64,000 bases of DNA from Norana najaformis (taxonomy: Eukaryota > Annelida > Clitellata > Crassiclitellata > Hormogastridae), in NCBI GenBank assembly GCA_964023275.1, contig OZ029921.1:29371230-29435229 (forward strand), in the 5' to 3' direction. The notes beneath the pieces were generated by a model. It was not told the DNA's origin. It saw only the letters and a program-made list of their open reading frames with translations, and did not search any database. Numbering within the stretch: position 1 is the first letter of the stretch; every line of letters starts with the position of its first letter. Shown in pieces: positions 30,900-42,880 of the stretch. The translations under genes and the position numbers were made by a program.

Positions 30900-33114
30900 C
30901 TCAGGAAAATAGCAGACGAGAATCAAGTCTAGTCATTGTCGAGTCTGTTATTTTTTTTCATTTGATTTATTTCCAGTGATTAGCATTTATTTGAAATAAT
31001 TGTTAATCCTGTTCTGGCCTTTTTATGACTAGGTTATTGCCGTTCTTGTTGGTGAGTGGGAATGAAGTAGAGTTTAACGTCGGCTGTTTGATTGTTGTGT
31101 GGGTTTCTCTGATTTTGCTGTGATCAAGGATTTTATTTTCCACAACATTCTGATGTTATTATTGATTATTATAGGTTAATTTACAAAATTTAATTTATTG
31201 GATATAGTTTTAATATTGCAGCACAGCTGTAGATTTAACTTAGTATCAGTTGGGATGAACTTACAAATATTAATTACGTAAGCCAGAGCTGCATAATTTC
31301 AATCACTGCAACCCAAATTGAATGCATAGTCAAGGTAGGAAGGACGTTTCTGTTTATCAGTGCTGTGTCATAGTGCAGATGATTAGCGTTGCACTTCTTT
31401 ATCCAGGCTTGGGACTGGCACCGCTTGGGTTCGGCAGTGGTGGAGTTGTATAATCAAGAAATTGCATAATTCAGTTACAATATTGGTTGTATATGCATAA
31501 TCATGTACTTGCATAATCCTTTTGCTGCAGAATACTATGGCTGCCAGTGACATCAATATTTTCCACATGTTAAGGGGACATGTGCTTCTTGGTTGCACGT
31601 AATAAAATAATTAATATACTTATACTGGGGGTAATAACAAGTTGGTAAATAAGAAAAATGCTGACTGGTGCTTGAAAAAATTAAATTTGGAGGGACCAGT
31701 CCAGTGGCATTGACTCAATTTGAATGTTGAGGGAACATGTCTTGGTGACGAAAGTTAACGATGAGTTCTATGATTGAAACAGAACAGAGGACAGGCGTGT
31801 CTCATTTTTCAAATAAACCTGCAAGTTAATAAATGTAAATTCTATTTTAAAAACTAATTTTAAAGTATGCAAATCTGCAACATATTTCTGTACACGAGTT
31901 GCAAAAATGGTACATCATCTTGGGACAAACGAACTAAGAAAAGATCTGAAGAAAAATATTTAAATTCTTAAAATATATTTTGTGAAACATTTATTTTTTA
32001 AATTGTATGTTTTACTGTCATGCTGACTGATTAAACGGATTTAAATGCTTATTTGTCATGCATAAAATATAATACATGTATCTCTGTTAGACGTATTTTA
32101 CTGTGACACCAACTGAATAGACAGATTTGAGTTGTATTTATGAATTGTATTGGACTTTACATTCGTATACCAGATCAGTGAATGTGATTTTACATTCCTG
32201 TCCTTTAGAGCAAACTCAGGTGCTCTAGGTACTCGGTAATTTTGCATCTGTTTCTTGAACAGGTAACCGACATGCTGTTGGTATTTTGAAACATTTCCTC
32301 CTTATTTGACGCAACATGAATTCCATGTGTAATGCTCAGTTATTTGGCCAGATTTTGTCGCATAGCTTAAAACATGTAACTTTGCTCTGTTTTAATTTTC
32401 AGTGTAATTGTTTTCTGTTTACCTGTGTTTTGTTATTAGTCTGTAAGCTTGGTGCAAAAATAGTGTTGCACAAGCATAAATTTTCTTTTACGTGCAGAAG
32501 AAATAGTAAATTGTGTTGGCTGTGCCACAAGGATTACTCACTTTTGTGGGCATGTTTTTGGAGGGACTGGGTAATATTAACCCGGGTGACAGTGAAACCG
32601 CACTGACTTCATCCCAATTAATTATGTTTAATGCCACTAAGAAACAAACAAATGTACCTCCAGTGTACATCAGAGACAGCTAGCTATTCACCACATGGCT
32701 GGTGCCGTTAAAAAAAGGAAACGAAGGAAACGCCGTCACCTGGTCTGATGTTGCATTCTGGGATGCGTAAGAGGAAGTAAGAGCAATAGCAAAGGCAATA
32801 GTGTGACAAGCTTGGCATGTCTATATCATATATTCTGGTCATTCCAATTACAGACAAAACTGCAAATGCTGTTTGCAGTCGTTACAGGATAAAGAATTTG
32901 GTTTGTCTTTCAGTCCTTCAGCACAGATTGTTTACTGTAGCCACGGCAGATAATGTTGATCATACTTTTAGCTCAGACATTACATAGTCTTCTTTTCATG
33001 GCTCTGCAGTTTCCCTTATGCAGGTTCCAAATGCAGAATGCAGTTCTAAAAATGTTTCTAAAAAAGTAAAATGTTTGCGTGATTGTGATTCATAATCTAA
33101 TAATGTCTTGTCAC

Positions 33115-33250
33115 TGGTCTCTACAGATGTCCTGCTCTGCCAGCTTTTCATGCACTCAGTGGCTATGATACAGTATCTCGCCTATATGCAGGGTAAAGAT
33201 GCCATCTCCCATGTGGAACGGATTGGAGGCGCTCATTTTCAATGCTGTGA
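33115..33250 (+). other. Possible decayed transposable-element coding remnant
   Basis: Plus-strand CPALPAFHALSGYDTVS resembles the LPxxHAxTGCDTxS pattern I associate with repetitive-element proteins of marine invertebrates. Upstream, 32930-33060 has VATADNVDHTFSSD-like words. The family is not identified and the frame is degraded. It could be chance. Confidence 0.3.
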
Positions 33251-33254
33251 CACT

Positions 33255-33420
33255 TGAGTGGGCAGTGGACGACGAATCCCAAGGTCCTGGGCATGTTGCC
33301 AGTGCATCGCAGGACTTGCTGCCGACTTCCTAGCTCATGCCAATACCAAATTATACTGCTTGGCTACAGAGACACGTGTGCGTAAACAACTTGTCCAGGT
33401 GGACTCTGTGTAATGTATAC
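33255..33420 (-). mobile_element. tRNA-derived SINE, family B, headless body
   Basis: GACGAATCCCAAGGTCCTGG, CAGTGCATCGCAGGACTTGC and ACGTGTGCGTAAACAACTTG match the copy at 34255-34556. The tRNA-like head is missing. Confidence 0.75.
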
Positions 33421-34254
33421 ACAGAGTCCACAACTTATGGGAAAAGCAAGTCTGCATAGTCAGCTTGAGATTCATATCCATTACTCACCCAAGCACTTCT
33501 GATCTTGAACAGTGTTAGCACTTAATTCAGTGAGTTCACTTTGTCAGTGTTGGAATGCATGGCTGTCATTCTCTGTGATAGAACAAGTGAATGTATTGAT
33601 CTAGATACGACCAGAAAACAGCCTTTCACCAAAAGGATCTAGAGCACATCAAATTCTTCTGCCAATGTCAAATGCCTTTTTGCAGCATGTTATGAGGGCT
33701 GCTTATCAAAAGCAGTACACTATTGTAATTTACAATTTAAACAGCCACGGTGCCAAAAATTGGGCTACACCAGGTGTGTTGTAAGCCTTTATCTCAGGAA
33801 TTACTGGGTATTAAGGTATGAAACTTTACAGGCCTTCATAAGACATGAGTATCTACATGCTGGCCAAAACTTACAAATATCTGAGACGGCGAGTTGGGTG
33901 CCACTGGTGGATTGACACAGAATGACGCTAATGCCATTGGATACAGGCTTGAAAAACAGCACACTTTTCAAAATCAAGGATGTGACAATATCCCCCGATA
34001 TTCGGGATTGATTCTTGATAAAAAATATTTGCTTATACATCACAAATGCGCAATGTTACACCAAGCATACAGACAATGTAGACAAAGGCATGTTTATTCT
34101 TAAACAGCTTAAAAGGTCTTTATTCGCTTCTGGTGTAGGATGGCAGTTTAAATACCCTGTGCTGATGGTCGCTGGAATGCAATAAACTGTTAAACAAAGA
34201 TTCTCAAGAATAAAATTTTAAACTTTTCACAAATGTTTCATGATCTTTTCTCCC

Positions 34255-34556
34255 ATGCAAAAACATACATTAGTAGTGTAAAGTCCTTTCCCGTTCCTGA
34301 GGAACATAGGGAGGCGCTCATCTCCTTTTCTATGGCCTTGAGCCGGCAATGGACGAATCCCAAGGTCCTGGACACGGGGCCAGTGTATCGCAGGACTTGC
34401 CATTTACTTCCCAGCTTACGCCGGTACCAAATTATACTGCTTGGTGACAGAGGCACGTGTGCGTAAACAACTTACCCAAGGTCGTTACCCGGAGTCGAAC
34501 CTGCAACCGCAAGCTCCGTGAGCAAGCGCGTTACCAATAAGCCACCGAGTAAAACA
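34255..34556 (-). mobile_element. tRNA-derived SINE, family B
   Basis: Minus strand: head GGTGGCTTATTGGTAACGCG with B box GGTTCGACTCC, then ACCTTGGGTAAGTTG and a body ending near CTTTACACTAC. A partial copy of the body is at 33255-33420. It lies about 50 bp beyond the GALK2 polyadenylation signal. Confidence 0.8.
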
Positions 34557-34608
34557 TACATTAACTAACAAAAATGTCAAAATTTCTTGTAAGCCTAGTT
34601 ATACAATG

Positions 34609-34614
34609 TTTATT
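34609..34614 (-). terminator. GALK2: Candidate polyadenylation signal of GALK2
   Basis: Minus-strand AATAAA (TTTATT on the plus strand) lies about 145 bp after the GALK2 stop codon, a normal 3' UTR length. The SINE at 34255-34556 starts just beyond it. The downstream U/GU-rich element was not assessed. Confidence 0.5.
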
Positions 34615-34758
34615 AAACATGCAAAACAACAAATAAAATTGAACAGAACATAAAGGACGTTAACAAACTGAAATAAAAACTCCCACTTCCGATTTGGCTA
34701 TACCGCTTAATGATTTGTAATGATTTCTTCCCATAAAATGAACATCTGTCATGTTTGC

Positions 34759-37700
34759 TCAGAGGAGATAAAGAGTGGCGCCATCTCCAGGCTCCGTAGC
34801 AAAGAGGCACTTCCCAACACAAATGGAACGTTTTGGACAGCAGGCATAGTATCCTTTGTTCATCTTTTCCAAAAACTGGTCAACCTGGTCAGCTGGAACA
34901 AGAGACACAGCACATCCACCCCATCCAGCGCCAGTCAGTCTGCTACCAAGGGCTCCACTTTTCCTGTGCATCAACGGAAAACGACAAAGATACAGCATAT
35001 AAAAGCACTAAAAGATGCTAAGGAATTTTTATTTTGGTCATATTACTGAAAATTGTACACAAAAATCTCTGCACTACTTTAAGTTTGCTACATGTTCACA
35101 AATGCACAAGAACAAATACCAAGAACATCATTAAGGTATTACAATAAAACAATTACTAGGATTTTTGTGGTTTAACAAAATTTTTAAATTGTTCGTTGCC
35201 AAAATCACAACTGTCTAAGTACAGTAATCTCTCGATATTTTTCTCCATCACCATCACTCCACAGCACTGCAAGCGATACAACTGCAAAATACCTCTTTAA
35301 TAACTTTCTAATGAGTTTTCACTAATGAACTTAGTTATGATTTGGAATGGTATAATGACTGGGTGTGTTGGGGGCATCTGAAACTTTCCTTACAACTATC
35401 AAATTTTATTGGACTTAAAATAATTCAGACTGTAATGTAAATGTACGCTTTTCTCTTTGGCAACCATAATGCCTCGACCATGCTCATTTTTTAATGAATT
35501 AATCTGTAAAATGCTTCTGGCGTCACCTCCAAGGACTAGCACTGATTGATGCATGTAATACCTGAGCAATAAATGAGTGATAGGTACAGAAACAATCAGT
35601 AAAGGAGCCTTCAACAAATTAGATTGGAATTACTGCGGTCAGGAGCAGCAGAACTTAAACCCAGCCTCTGTTAACAGAATCAAGTCACCACTCACTTTGC
35701 CAGTTCAACAATTTCGTCGAGCTCAGTGCAGCTGCACTGGTAGAGGTCTCGGCAACTTTCGTGACTTTCGAACATCAGGTTTCCCAGTAACTCCAGGGCA
35801 CCAGGCGGCTGCTGGTCGCAGATGGCCTTAAACTTCAGGACACGATTTGCCTCACTGTAGACGTGCAGCGCACGGTTGTGAAGCTTAAATTCTTGCACTG
35901 AAACAATTACACCAAATGCAACTTGCTTACCATCGTAGCCTGGCTTCTGTTTTCTCTGACCTACTGGAATTCGACCTGGCTTCTCAAATAGTTTGAGTTT
36001 TGACTGTTATTTTTACTGGAAGCGACCATTGACTGATGCCTTGGGCATTATTATGTCAACAGCACTATTGAAGTGTTTAGATTAAATTATTACTTCTGTA
36101 TTTAATAAGCACCACTGTCTATTGACAACGCATTAATCAAAGGTGATGAGCAGTTGCACTTGAAAATGAAGTTTACTATCGATTGCTGTCACATCACTGT
36201 TAATTTAAATGGCAATGAAATAAATGGCAATGAAATAAATTTTAAATATCAATTTAATTAGTTATTACTATTATCATTGAAATTGTTTTTTATCAATTAT
36301 GCATATCTTCTTGGTCAGCTGCTCTGATCTGCCTTGGAGGCACTTGGACTTGCTCAAGGTCCCTACACAGTAACCATCTCAGAGGAGGCTGAGACGGATA
36401 CTATGGGGACCTCGAGCACTGCTGATGCTTGCTCGCTATACCAGCTAAATGAGCTTTTCGTTTTTCTAACTCACACTGACATTGGAATGCACTTATGGGC
36501 AAAGCATGCATAAGAAATGTACTAGAAATGTGGTTTTAAAGTAGTATTTGGTATCACTACACATCACTTATATATCAATAACACCTAACTTTCACTCACG
36601 CTTTATCCAACAATCTTTGCTATTTCTGTGTGGCCATTAAAGTTGAGATTTCCATGTATGGACCAAGATAGCCAGATATATTAATATTTTCCCTACAGTA
36701 AACCATATTACAACTTTCACAATTGTTATTTAAAAAATTCATGCAATATTTAAAAATTGTTCAAAAGACTGACCATTTCTTGACCTTTCACTAAGACTAA
36801 TTTCATCCAGGCGTTCAGACGTAACCTCCAGAATGTCGCAGATCTCTTGTTTTGTATATGGCTCTGCATGAAATGTTTTCCCAACTAACTGGATCGCATC
36901 TTCCAAAGTCAGACCAAGAGATGTCTGCACGTCTCCCAACCGCCTCACATTCATCCAGTCAAGACCATTTTTCTTAGCACAGACCTGTTATCAAAACATA
37001 AGACATAACTACTTAATTCTTTTGTCACAATTAAAAAGTAACTTAGATCTGTTGTCAGTATCTATATGAAGTCACTAAGACCTATTGTAAAAACAAGAGG
37101 TTAAAAAATTCTACTGAATATATACATATATATCGACATTGGTTAATGTGTACATCAAGGTGAGCGTGAAGATGCCGGTTCGCGTCCCAGCAGTGGTTTA
37201 TTTTAGAGATTTGAATTTCAGGCTAGCATGGTGCGTGCAGCACCTAGGACCTTAAATGGTGAGGGCCCATTAAATGGACAGCGGTGGTGAAGGATCTCAC
37301 CCGAGAAATTCATTAAAAATCAGCAGGGTCGAGGCCATATGATTGCTATAGAAAAACATGTATATTTGCATTTACTAAGACCTGTTGTGAAAACATAAGA
37401 GATTAACAGTTTCTACCAAATATATATATATATATATATTTATTAAAGAGATTTTGTAACATCCAAAACTCAAATGGCTATGATAAACTACAACTTTTAA
37501 AGAGGTTTTTGATATTTAGCTGTGCTGAAATGCCTTCACTCAGAATCGTCACCACAGATTGTTGTACCTGAGCGGCCAGTCTGCATTCAGCAGCACGGAT
37601 ATTAAAGTGATCTGTAGCCGCTTTGTTCATTTCTACGCAGGAGTTACTTATGACAAACACGGCGCCATCTGGTAGAGTCACGTCAGTTGCTCGAATTGGA

Positions 37701-40700
37701 TTAAACTCAATCAGTTTGGCCTGGAAAAAACAAACAGTTCGTATGAACCAAAGATATCGCTATCTTTAATTACTCTGTCATACATCGGATATTATACAAG
37801 GTTTCATCAACTACACTACACTACATCAACTACGCTACACTATAACTACACTGATTGATGAGTAAAGATGACTGTGGGTCACTTAAAATGCAGTCTACTG
37901 CGTAATACTGCAGAGGTAGAAAGACAGAAATGCTTTTAGAAATTCAATAACTTACTGTTAATGTCACAAACAGGGACATTGCACAAAAGTAACAAGAAAT
38001 AATAATAAATAAAAAATAAATAAACACAAGTCCTCGAAATGAAAAGTGGAACTCAAAATCGCATACTGATAGCAGTGCATACTGACAGCAGTGCAAGTTG
38101 ACAACAGTGCATGCTGACGGCAGTGCATACTGACAGCAGTGCATACTGACAGCAGCGCATACTGACAGCAGAATAACTGCGAAATGCAAACCCTGATTCT
38201 TCCTCACTGCTTCCATGTATAAAAAACAAATAAGAACCAGCTACATACACTTCCTCTTCGAGCAAGAAATGAAATCGCTTGATCCATTCCACCTCCCTCG
38301 GTTCCAATGTACCTCTCACAACGCTGACATATTTCGGCCAATTCCGCCTACAAAAACAAAACTAATGTAAAGTTATGCTCTCGAGGTCTGTTTTGTCATG
38401 GCATAAATTATGTAATGCAGAGTAAATTATACTTTCCGGGTCTGTTAGTCATGGTATAAATTATTTAATGCAGGTAAATTATACTTTCCAGGTCTGTTTG
38501 TCATGGCATAAATTATGTAACGCAGAGTAAAGTCATACTTTCCAGGTCTGTCATGTGTTATTATCATTATTAATTAGAAACTTCTACAGCACCATTGTGT
38601 ATGAAACACAAGGCATCACCAACTGATGGCATATAAAATTTAAGCCACATTCAGGTTATTATCCAGAAGATCAGTATCCTAAAACAGAGAGGTAGCCTAT
38701 GGGGGAAAGCCAACTGAAAAATGGGGGAAAGCCAACTGAAAAATGGGGGAAAGCCAACTGAAAAATGGGGGAAAGCCAACTGAAAAATGGGGGAAAGCCA
38801 ACTGAAAAATGGGGGAAAGCCAACTGAAAAATGGGGGAAAGCCAACTGAAAAATGGGGGAAAGCCAACTGAAAAATGGGGGAAAGCCAACTGAAAAATGG
38901 GGGAAAGCCAACTGAAAAATGGGGGAAAGCCAACTGAAAAAGGTAAGTCTTAAGTCTAGAATTTAAATGACACAAGAGATTGGGCATAAACCAAAAAAAA
39001 AACTTTGAGAAAACGTCCAAGTACCTTAGGCATGTCTTTCCCATAAACCTTCATGGCGACCAAAGCAGCACAGCAGACCAGTGCACTAGAACTTGACAGA
39101 CCGGCGCTGCACGGAATTGTTCCATCGAGCAAAATATCAAAGCCCGTTGTACCAGACAGTCCAAAATGCTCAAGGATTCCACGATAGCCACACAGGAAAT
39201 AGTGCTGCCATCTCGGTTTTGTCTTGTCTATTTCATACTTGACAGTATCGATCTCATGAGGCCTAAAGAAGCAACAAAATTTATAAAGCACCATGCACAC
39301 TTGGGCAACTGGCTTTACCAATCAACACAGCAGGTCTATATTATGGGCTGTTGGGCCCCTGAGCACAAGTTAATGCGGATTCTCTCCCTTTTGCAAAGCA
39401 GCTCCCAAAGGTGGAGGGGTCTGAAGTGTGCTGAGCTCCCTGTCTGGGGTCTGTGGTGACACCCCAGCTGTTCACGCTTTTCCATACATCTACACATTAA
39501 TAACCAGATAATGAGTTGTGTGCTGGATAATAATAATTCATGTTAATTGCAATCACAGAGTCCAGTTTGATGCCCTGCAATATATATGTACTGAATTTAG
39601 AGGACTGTAGATGAAAGCCTCACTAAGCTTTCGATGCAACAAAACGAGTTAATACGATTACAGCAAGTCCCAGATTTCTCGCATCTAACAATGTTAAGAT
39701 GTTTGGATACACACATTTGATTTTATCTTCAAATATCGCAGTATACAAAGCCTGATGATCGTACTGATTCATGGGTGTATCAGATATAACTGGTGACAAA
39801 ACACTGAGAAAACGTTTAGGTACCACTAGATGGGGTCCCTTGTAGCTATGGGGTCCCTAAGCAGCTGCCTAGTTTGCCCAATTCACAACAGTATCAAATT
39901 CACAAAGATATTTTTTGTAGCAACAACAGCTTCAATTAAAACCATTTTAGCAAGGTCTATAGAATGAATGATGACCAACTGATGAAGCAGGCAATGTTGG
40001 GAATAATCGATGGTGTGTGGCTAAAGAGGAAGACTAAGAAACGGATGAATCAACATGACGTAATGGACTGTTGCAGTTGTGGCATCACCAAAGCAACATA
40101 AGTACACAAATAGACAAATGGAGAACAAGGATCGAATAATGATTGTTGATCTCAACACCTCACATGAGCTATGAGAACAAGGATCGACGGATATAATAGC
40201 TTCAAAGCCTGATTTCTCGATGGTAGAATAATGCAGGTAAACCAGCAGACCAAACTGTGAAAAGTACTTAAAACAACAAGGCAGGTCAACTGCTTACGGA
40301 TACTGCTGATCAGTGTTGGCCAGACGAAGTTTGTGTTGACCATTTTCAGCGACTGCTATCACGATATCCTGCTCAATTGCCATCGGCAGAACAGCATATC
40401 CACAGTAGTCAATGTGCTCACCTAAGAACCAAACCAATTCCTTTAAACATTTTGGAATACAAATTATTCAAAAATATTTGCTGGTAATATATCAAAATTA
40501 CAGCTCTCAATTAACAAGACACCCCAATTAAAAAAATCAACTGTTAATGTTCTAGTCTTCAAAAATTGTACCAATGAGATTGACACGTCCAGGCGCCCTC
40601 CCGAAAAATGCTGGTTCATTGCCGTAGGTCTCCTTAAATCGTGTCCTGATGACATCAAACCTGAAAATAAATCACAGGAAGCAAAATAATGACATATGTG

Positions 40701-41989
40701 GAAGAAAAATTGCTCAGAATCGTTTAAGCTGTGCAGCTGTGGTCAGTAAAATCATAGTAACAAAGTTTAGTGTTCAAATCAACAAAGTTCAGTGTTCACT
40801 CTTTTCGATTACTGAACAAGCTCTTTCCCATGACTTAGCTTTCATTGGGAACTGTAGAAACCATGAGCTTATGATTGTGAACCATACCTTCTGCACACAA
40901 CCATACATAGAACAACGCTTTGGTAGGTGCTAATCTATGACACTTATGGCATAGCAGTTTAAACACCACTTACGAGTGACGTTAAGATGCCTAACTTACA
41001 AAGTAATCAACAGTGGCTGTGCCACACATAACATGCTGGAGGGCCGCTTAAGCACTCACCCTGTAATATATGTGTAACTTGTTAAAGTGCGAGCTTCCCT
41101 GAGACTTTGATACCTTACCCATGGATACTGCTAACATAAGAATCAAGTACATGAATATGTGCAGCTAGCCGAGGCAATTTACAGTACAATATAAGCGTGC
41201 AGGCATAAGAACTTACTCTGAACCCTGTTTCAGAATCTTGATTTCATTTCTGATTCATCCTTATTTCAAGATTTCAGTTGTTAATCTCAAAGTACTGTCC
41301 TAAATGTTAACTCCTAGTATTAAGGTAGACCTAGTTTTGACGTTGAAACTCAAGGTCAAAGTTTATAATGTCCATTAAAGACAAATGATTAAGGAATGAA
41401 TGCATAATGAATGACACGAGATTAACGTTCCAGACATCAAACTTGAATCTGAGGCACGGAGTTACAGTACTCTATCCCGCACATAGGAATGACTGAAACA
41501 AATTATTCTTTTCTGTTAAGTACAAATTCTTCAGTTTCTTGTGTACCTTAGTTGATTCAAGTAAATGTAAATATAAACGTTTTTCTACAGCGATCGTATG
41601 GCCTCAACCCTGCTCATTTTCAATGAATTTATCGGATGAGATCCTTCACCGTTTGAATAGGCGTCACGCCAATTAAGGTCCCCATGTACGGACCGTGCTA
41701 GCCCAAAGTAAGCAGTCGATAGGCGATGAACACACGCAGCTGTCTTCAAATACGTCATCACATTAATTCTGTTTTACTGTTTCGTAGATTCGTAGCCATA
41801 CCATAACGCCCTTCTCCCCGGATTGCATGTCATTTGATCTCCTACTGAAAGCACATGACAACCCAGCAAATATATATAGAAAATCTCACGATCTGTTTCT
41901 TTTATTAAAAAATGAACAGGCTACCGTCACCTTTCACGAAGTGGCCCACCAGCGGGTAAAGATGATGCTCGCATGAAATCGTCGCCCAT
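34759..41989 (-). CDS. GALK2: N-acetylgalactosamine kinase (GHMP kinase family), complete in 9 exons
   Basis: Cytosolic enzyme that phosphorylates GalNAc at C1 (and galactose weakly) with ATP, salvaging GalNAc toward UDP-GalNAc. Exons: 41989-41931, 40660-40572, 40421-40298, 39262-39025, 38347-38249, 37720-37568, 36984-36774, 35897-35696, 34963-34759. They total 1,380 bp, 459 residues plus stop, almost equal to human GALK2 (458). The galactokinase signature [16 protein letters not shown] is at about 40-55, the GHMP ATP loop [14 protein letters not shown] at about 138-151, the catalytic Asp in [12 protein letters not shown] at about 192, and motif 3 [12 protein letters not shown] near 398-409. 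[20 protein letters not shown] and [14 protein letters not shown] point to GALK2 rather than GALK1. All catalytic motifs are present. Three tandem arrays lie in the introns flanking the fifth exon. Confidence 0.97.
36325..36465 (-). mobile_element. tRNA-derived SINE, family G, inverted copy
   Basis: Minus strand GATGGTTACTGTGTAGGGAC and CTTGAGCAAGTCC match the copy at 9585-9735; the tRNA-like head is worn. In the GALK2 intron between the last two clear kinase exons on that side. Confidence 0.65.
37155..37375 (+). mobile_element. SINE-like repeat, family H
   Basis: Holds a B-box-like GCCGGTTCGCGTCCCAGC, then CCTAGGACCTTAAATGG, AGGATCTCACCCGAGAAAT and the tail GGCCATATGATTGCTATAG. Inverted partial copies lie at 41590-41740 and 35425-35510; tail-only pieces are at 16090-16130 and 36635-36680. 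Three of these are inside GALK2. Confidence 0.65.
38063..38172. repeat. Roughly 16-17-bp tandem repeat in a GALK2 intron
   Basis: About six or seven imperfect copies of agcagtgcatactgac, ending 77 bp from the fifth coding exon on its downstream side. Copies differ by single bases (gcaagttgac, gcatgctgac). Confidence 0.85.
38375..38555. repeat. Roughly 57-bp tandem repeat, three copies, in a GALK2 intron
   Basis: Three imperfect copies of a unit holding GTCATGGCATAAATTATG, then AGTAAATTATACTTTCC and a GGTCTGTT end. It lies just upstream of the fifth coding exon. Confidence 0.8.
38699..38940. repeat. 22-bp minisatellite, 11 perfect copies, in a GALK2 intron
   Basis: The unit starts atgggggaaagccaactg and is completed by four A. 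Eleven copies fill exactly 242 bp with no visible differences. Because 22 leaves remainder 1 on division by 3 and the unit lacks minus-strand stops, all three minus frames are open, producing spurious [14 protein letters not shown]-type frames. Confidence 0.97.
39955..40190 (+). mobile_element. Possible LINE C-terminal fragment in a GALK2 intron
   Basis: Plus-strand [20 protein letters not shown] and [12 protein letters not shown] follow the LLK-LG-I-G-RGRPK-RW-D pattern of LINE ends, with decay. Similar short pieces may lie at 6005-6060 and 20300-20400. Confidence 0.4.
41590..41740 (-). mobile_element. SINE-like repeat, family H, inverted copy
   Basis: Plus strand CAGCGATCGTATGGCCTC, GAATTTATCGGATGAGATCC and AAGGTCCCCATGTACGGACC are the reverse complement of family-H blocks. 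It lies in GALK2 intron 1. Confidence 0.65.
41931..41989 (-). CDS. GALK2: GALK2 first coding exon
   Basis: This 59-nt exon is too short to stand out by itself. It was placed because exon 2 needs a phase-2 donor upstream. ATG at 41989 opens [19 protein letters not shown] and ends AG before GTGACG, so that AG plus G makes Arg and joins [14 protein letters not shown]. The resulting N-terminus has nearly the same length before the kinase signature as human GALK2. The CCAAT cluster lies about 150 bp upstream. An untranslated exon further upstream cannot be excluded. Confidence 0.75.
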
Positions 41990-42140
41990 CTCACTATGAA
42001 TCCACGTAGATTCTTCAGCCCGACCCAAAAAACAAAATAAGTCAGGGCGACCCTTTGGTAACCTAAAAAATCTAACCGACAGCGCTCTAGATAGTCCAAT
42101 GGCTAAGCCCAGGATCGCAGGGTCGTAATAAAACGCTGTG

Positions 42141-42255
42141 ATTGGTTATCTGAGGCTCTGCGGTGAACCATGTTTAACCAATCAGCTACGAGAAAGAATT
42201 AACAACAGTAACTGTGATTGGTGACAGTTTGACTAACAATCTTCACTCAGCCAAT
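42141..42255. promoter_or_regulatory. Cluster of four CCAAT boxes upstream of GALK2
   Basis: Four NF-Y-type core motifs lie within 115 bp: ATTGG at 42141-42145, CCAAT at 42178-42182, ATTGG at 42217-42221 and CCAAT at 42251-42255, so two lie in each orientation. Starts are spaced 37, 39 and 34 bp. Three carry the extended form (tgATTGGt or aCCAATca). The cluster lies 150-270 bp upstream of the GALK2 start codon, where NF-Y sites of TATA-less housekeeping promoters usually sit. No TATA box is evident. Confidence 0.6.
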
Positions 42256-42880
42256 CGCTTACGTTTGCAAGGTGGATTGCGAAGGACCGCTAGATTCTTT
42301 TAATTTTTCAGTTTCTCACACGGATATCAAAACAGTCGACTCCTTGTCGGTAAAAATCAGACGAAGACATTCTATTCTAAATCATGCAAAATTTTTAAAA
42401 CAGGGATTTAAAATACCCATCTGTTTGAACCAAAACTGCCTTAGGCATTATTTAAGTAAGTAAGTAACTGAGTGAGCGAGCAAGCAAACAAGTAATAAAA
42501 TAATTTACTAAATTACTGCAATAAAAAAGTATGTCACTCAGTCAACCAGTAATCTTATAATGCAAGACAAGCGACAACACGCTTACTTAACAACGAACTA
42601 CGCAAACTGAGATTAATGACAGCGAAGTGATCACTGATCAGACGGATTATTTACAAAATTAAGAATTCTTGCATGGCCTATAAATAATATACACCTACGA
42701 ATTGTGATCACTGCGCATGCATAATTGATATAGCCTACAGGTCTAACGTTTGTGCATAATGTTTCATAATTGAAAGTGAAAGAATTTTAAACTAGTGAGT
42801 AATTAAAAACGACAAATGAGCAATATTTATTTGTTTGGCCAAAACTTATTTTTAAAGAGATTATAAATTATTATTTTTGA

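Larger units (their letters stand above)
30900..34758. other. TMED6-like / GALK2 convergent intergenic region
   Basis: Holds the 3' UTRs of both genes. AATAAA at 31601 and 31812 are possible TMED6-like poly(A) signals. Family-B SINEs and a possible element remnant near 33115-33250 fill the right part. A short TATCCAGGCTTGGGACTGGC block at 31400 also occurs at 20598. No gene. Confidence 0.6.

Noticed and set aside
32316-32606. Plus-strand 96-codon frame MNSMCNAQLFGQ
   Set aside because: AT-rich 3' region with hydrophobic low-complexity translation; no family or splice support.
38699-38940. CRISPR-like regular array
   Set aside because: Head-to-tail identical units with no unique spacers, in an animal intron. 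The 25-bp array at 63753 fails for the same reason.
38651-39044. Three overlapping minus-strand proteins with repeated [14 protein letters not shown] words
   Set aside because: They are translations of the perfect 22-bp minisatellite, open in all frames because the unit lacks stops. No gene.
41905-42099. Minus-strand frame DYLERCRLDFLGYQ as GALK2 exon 1
   Set aside because: It has no standard ATG start and does not fit the GALK2 N-terminus; another frame of the same DNA (41989-41931) gives the right phase and length.
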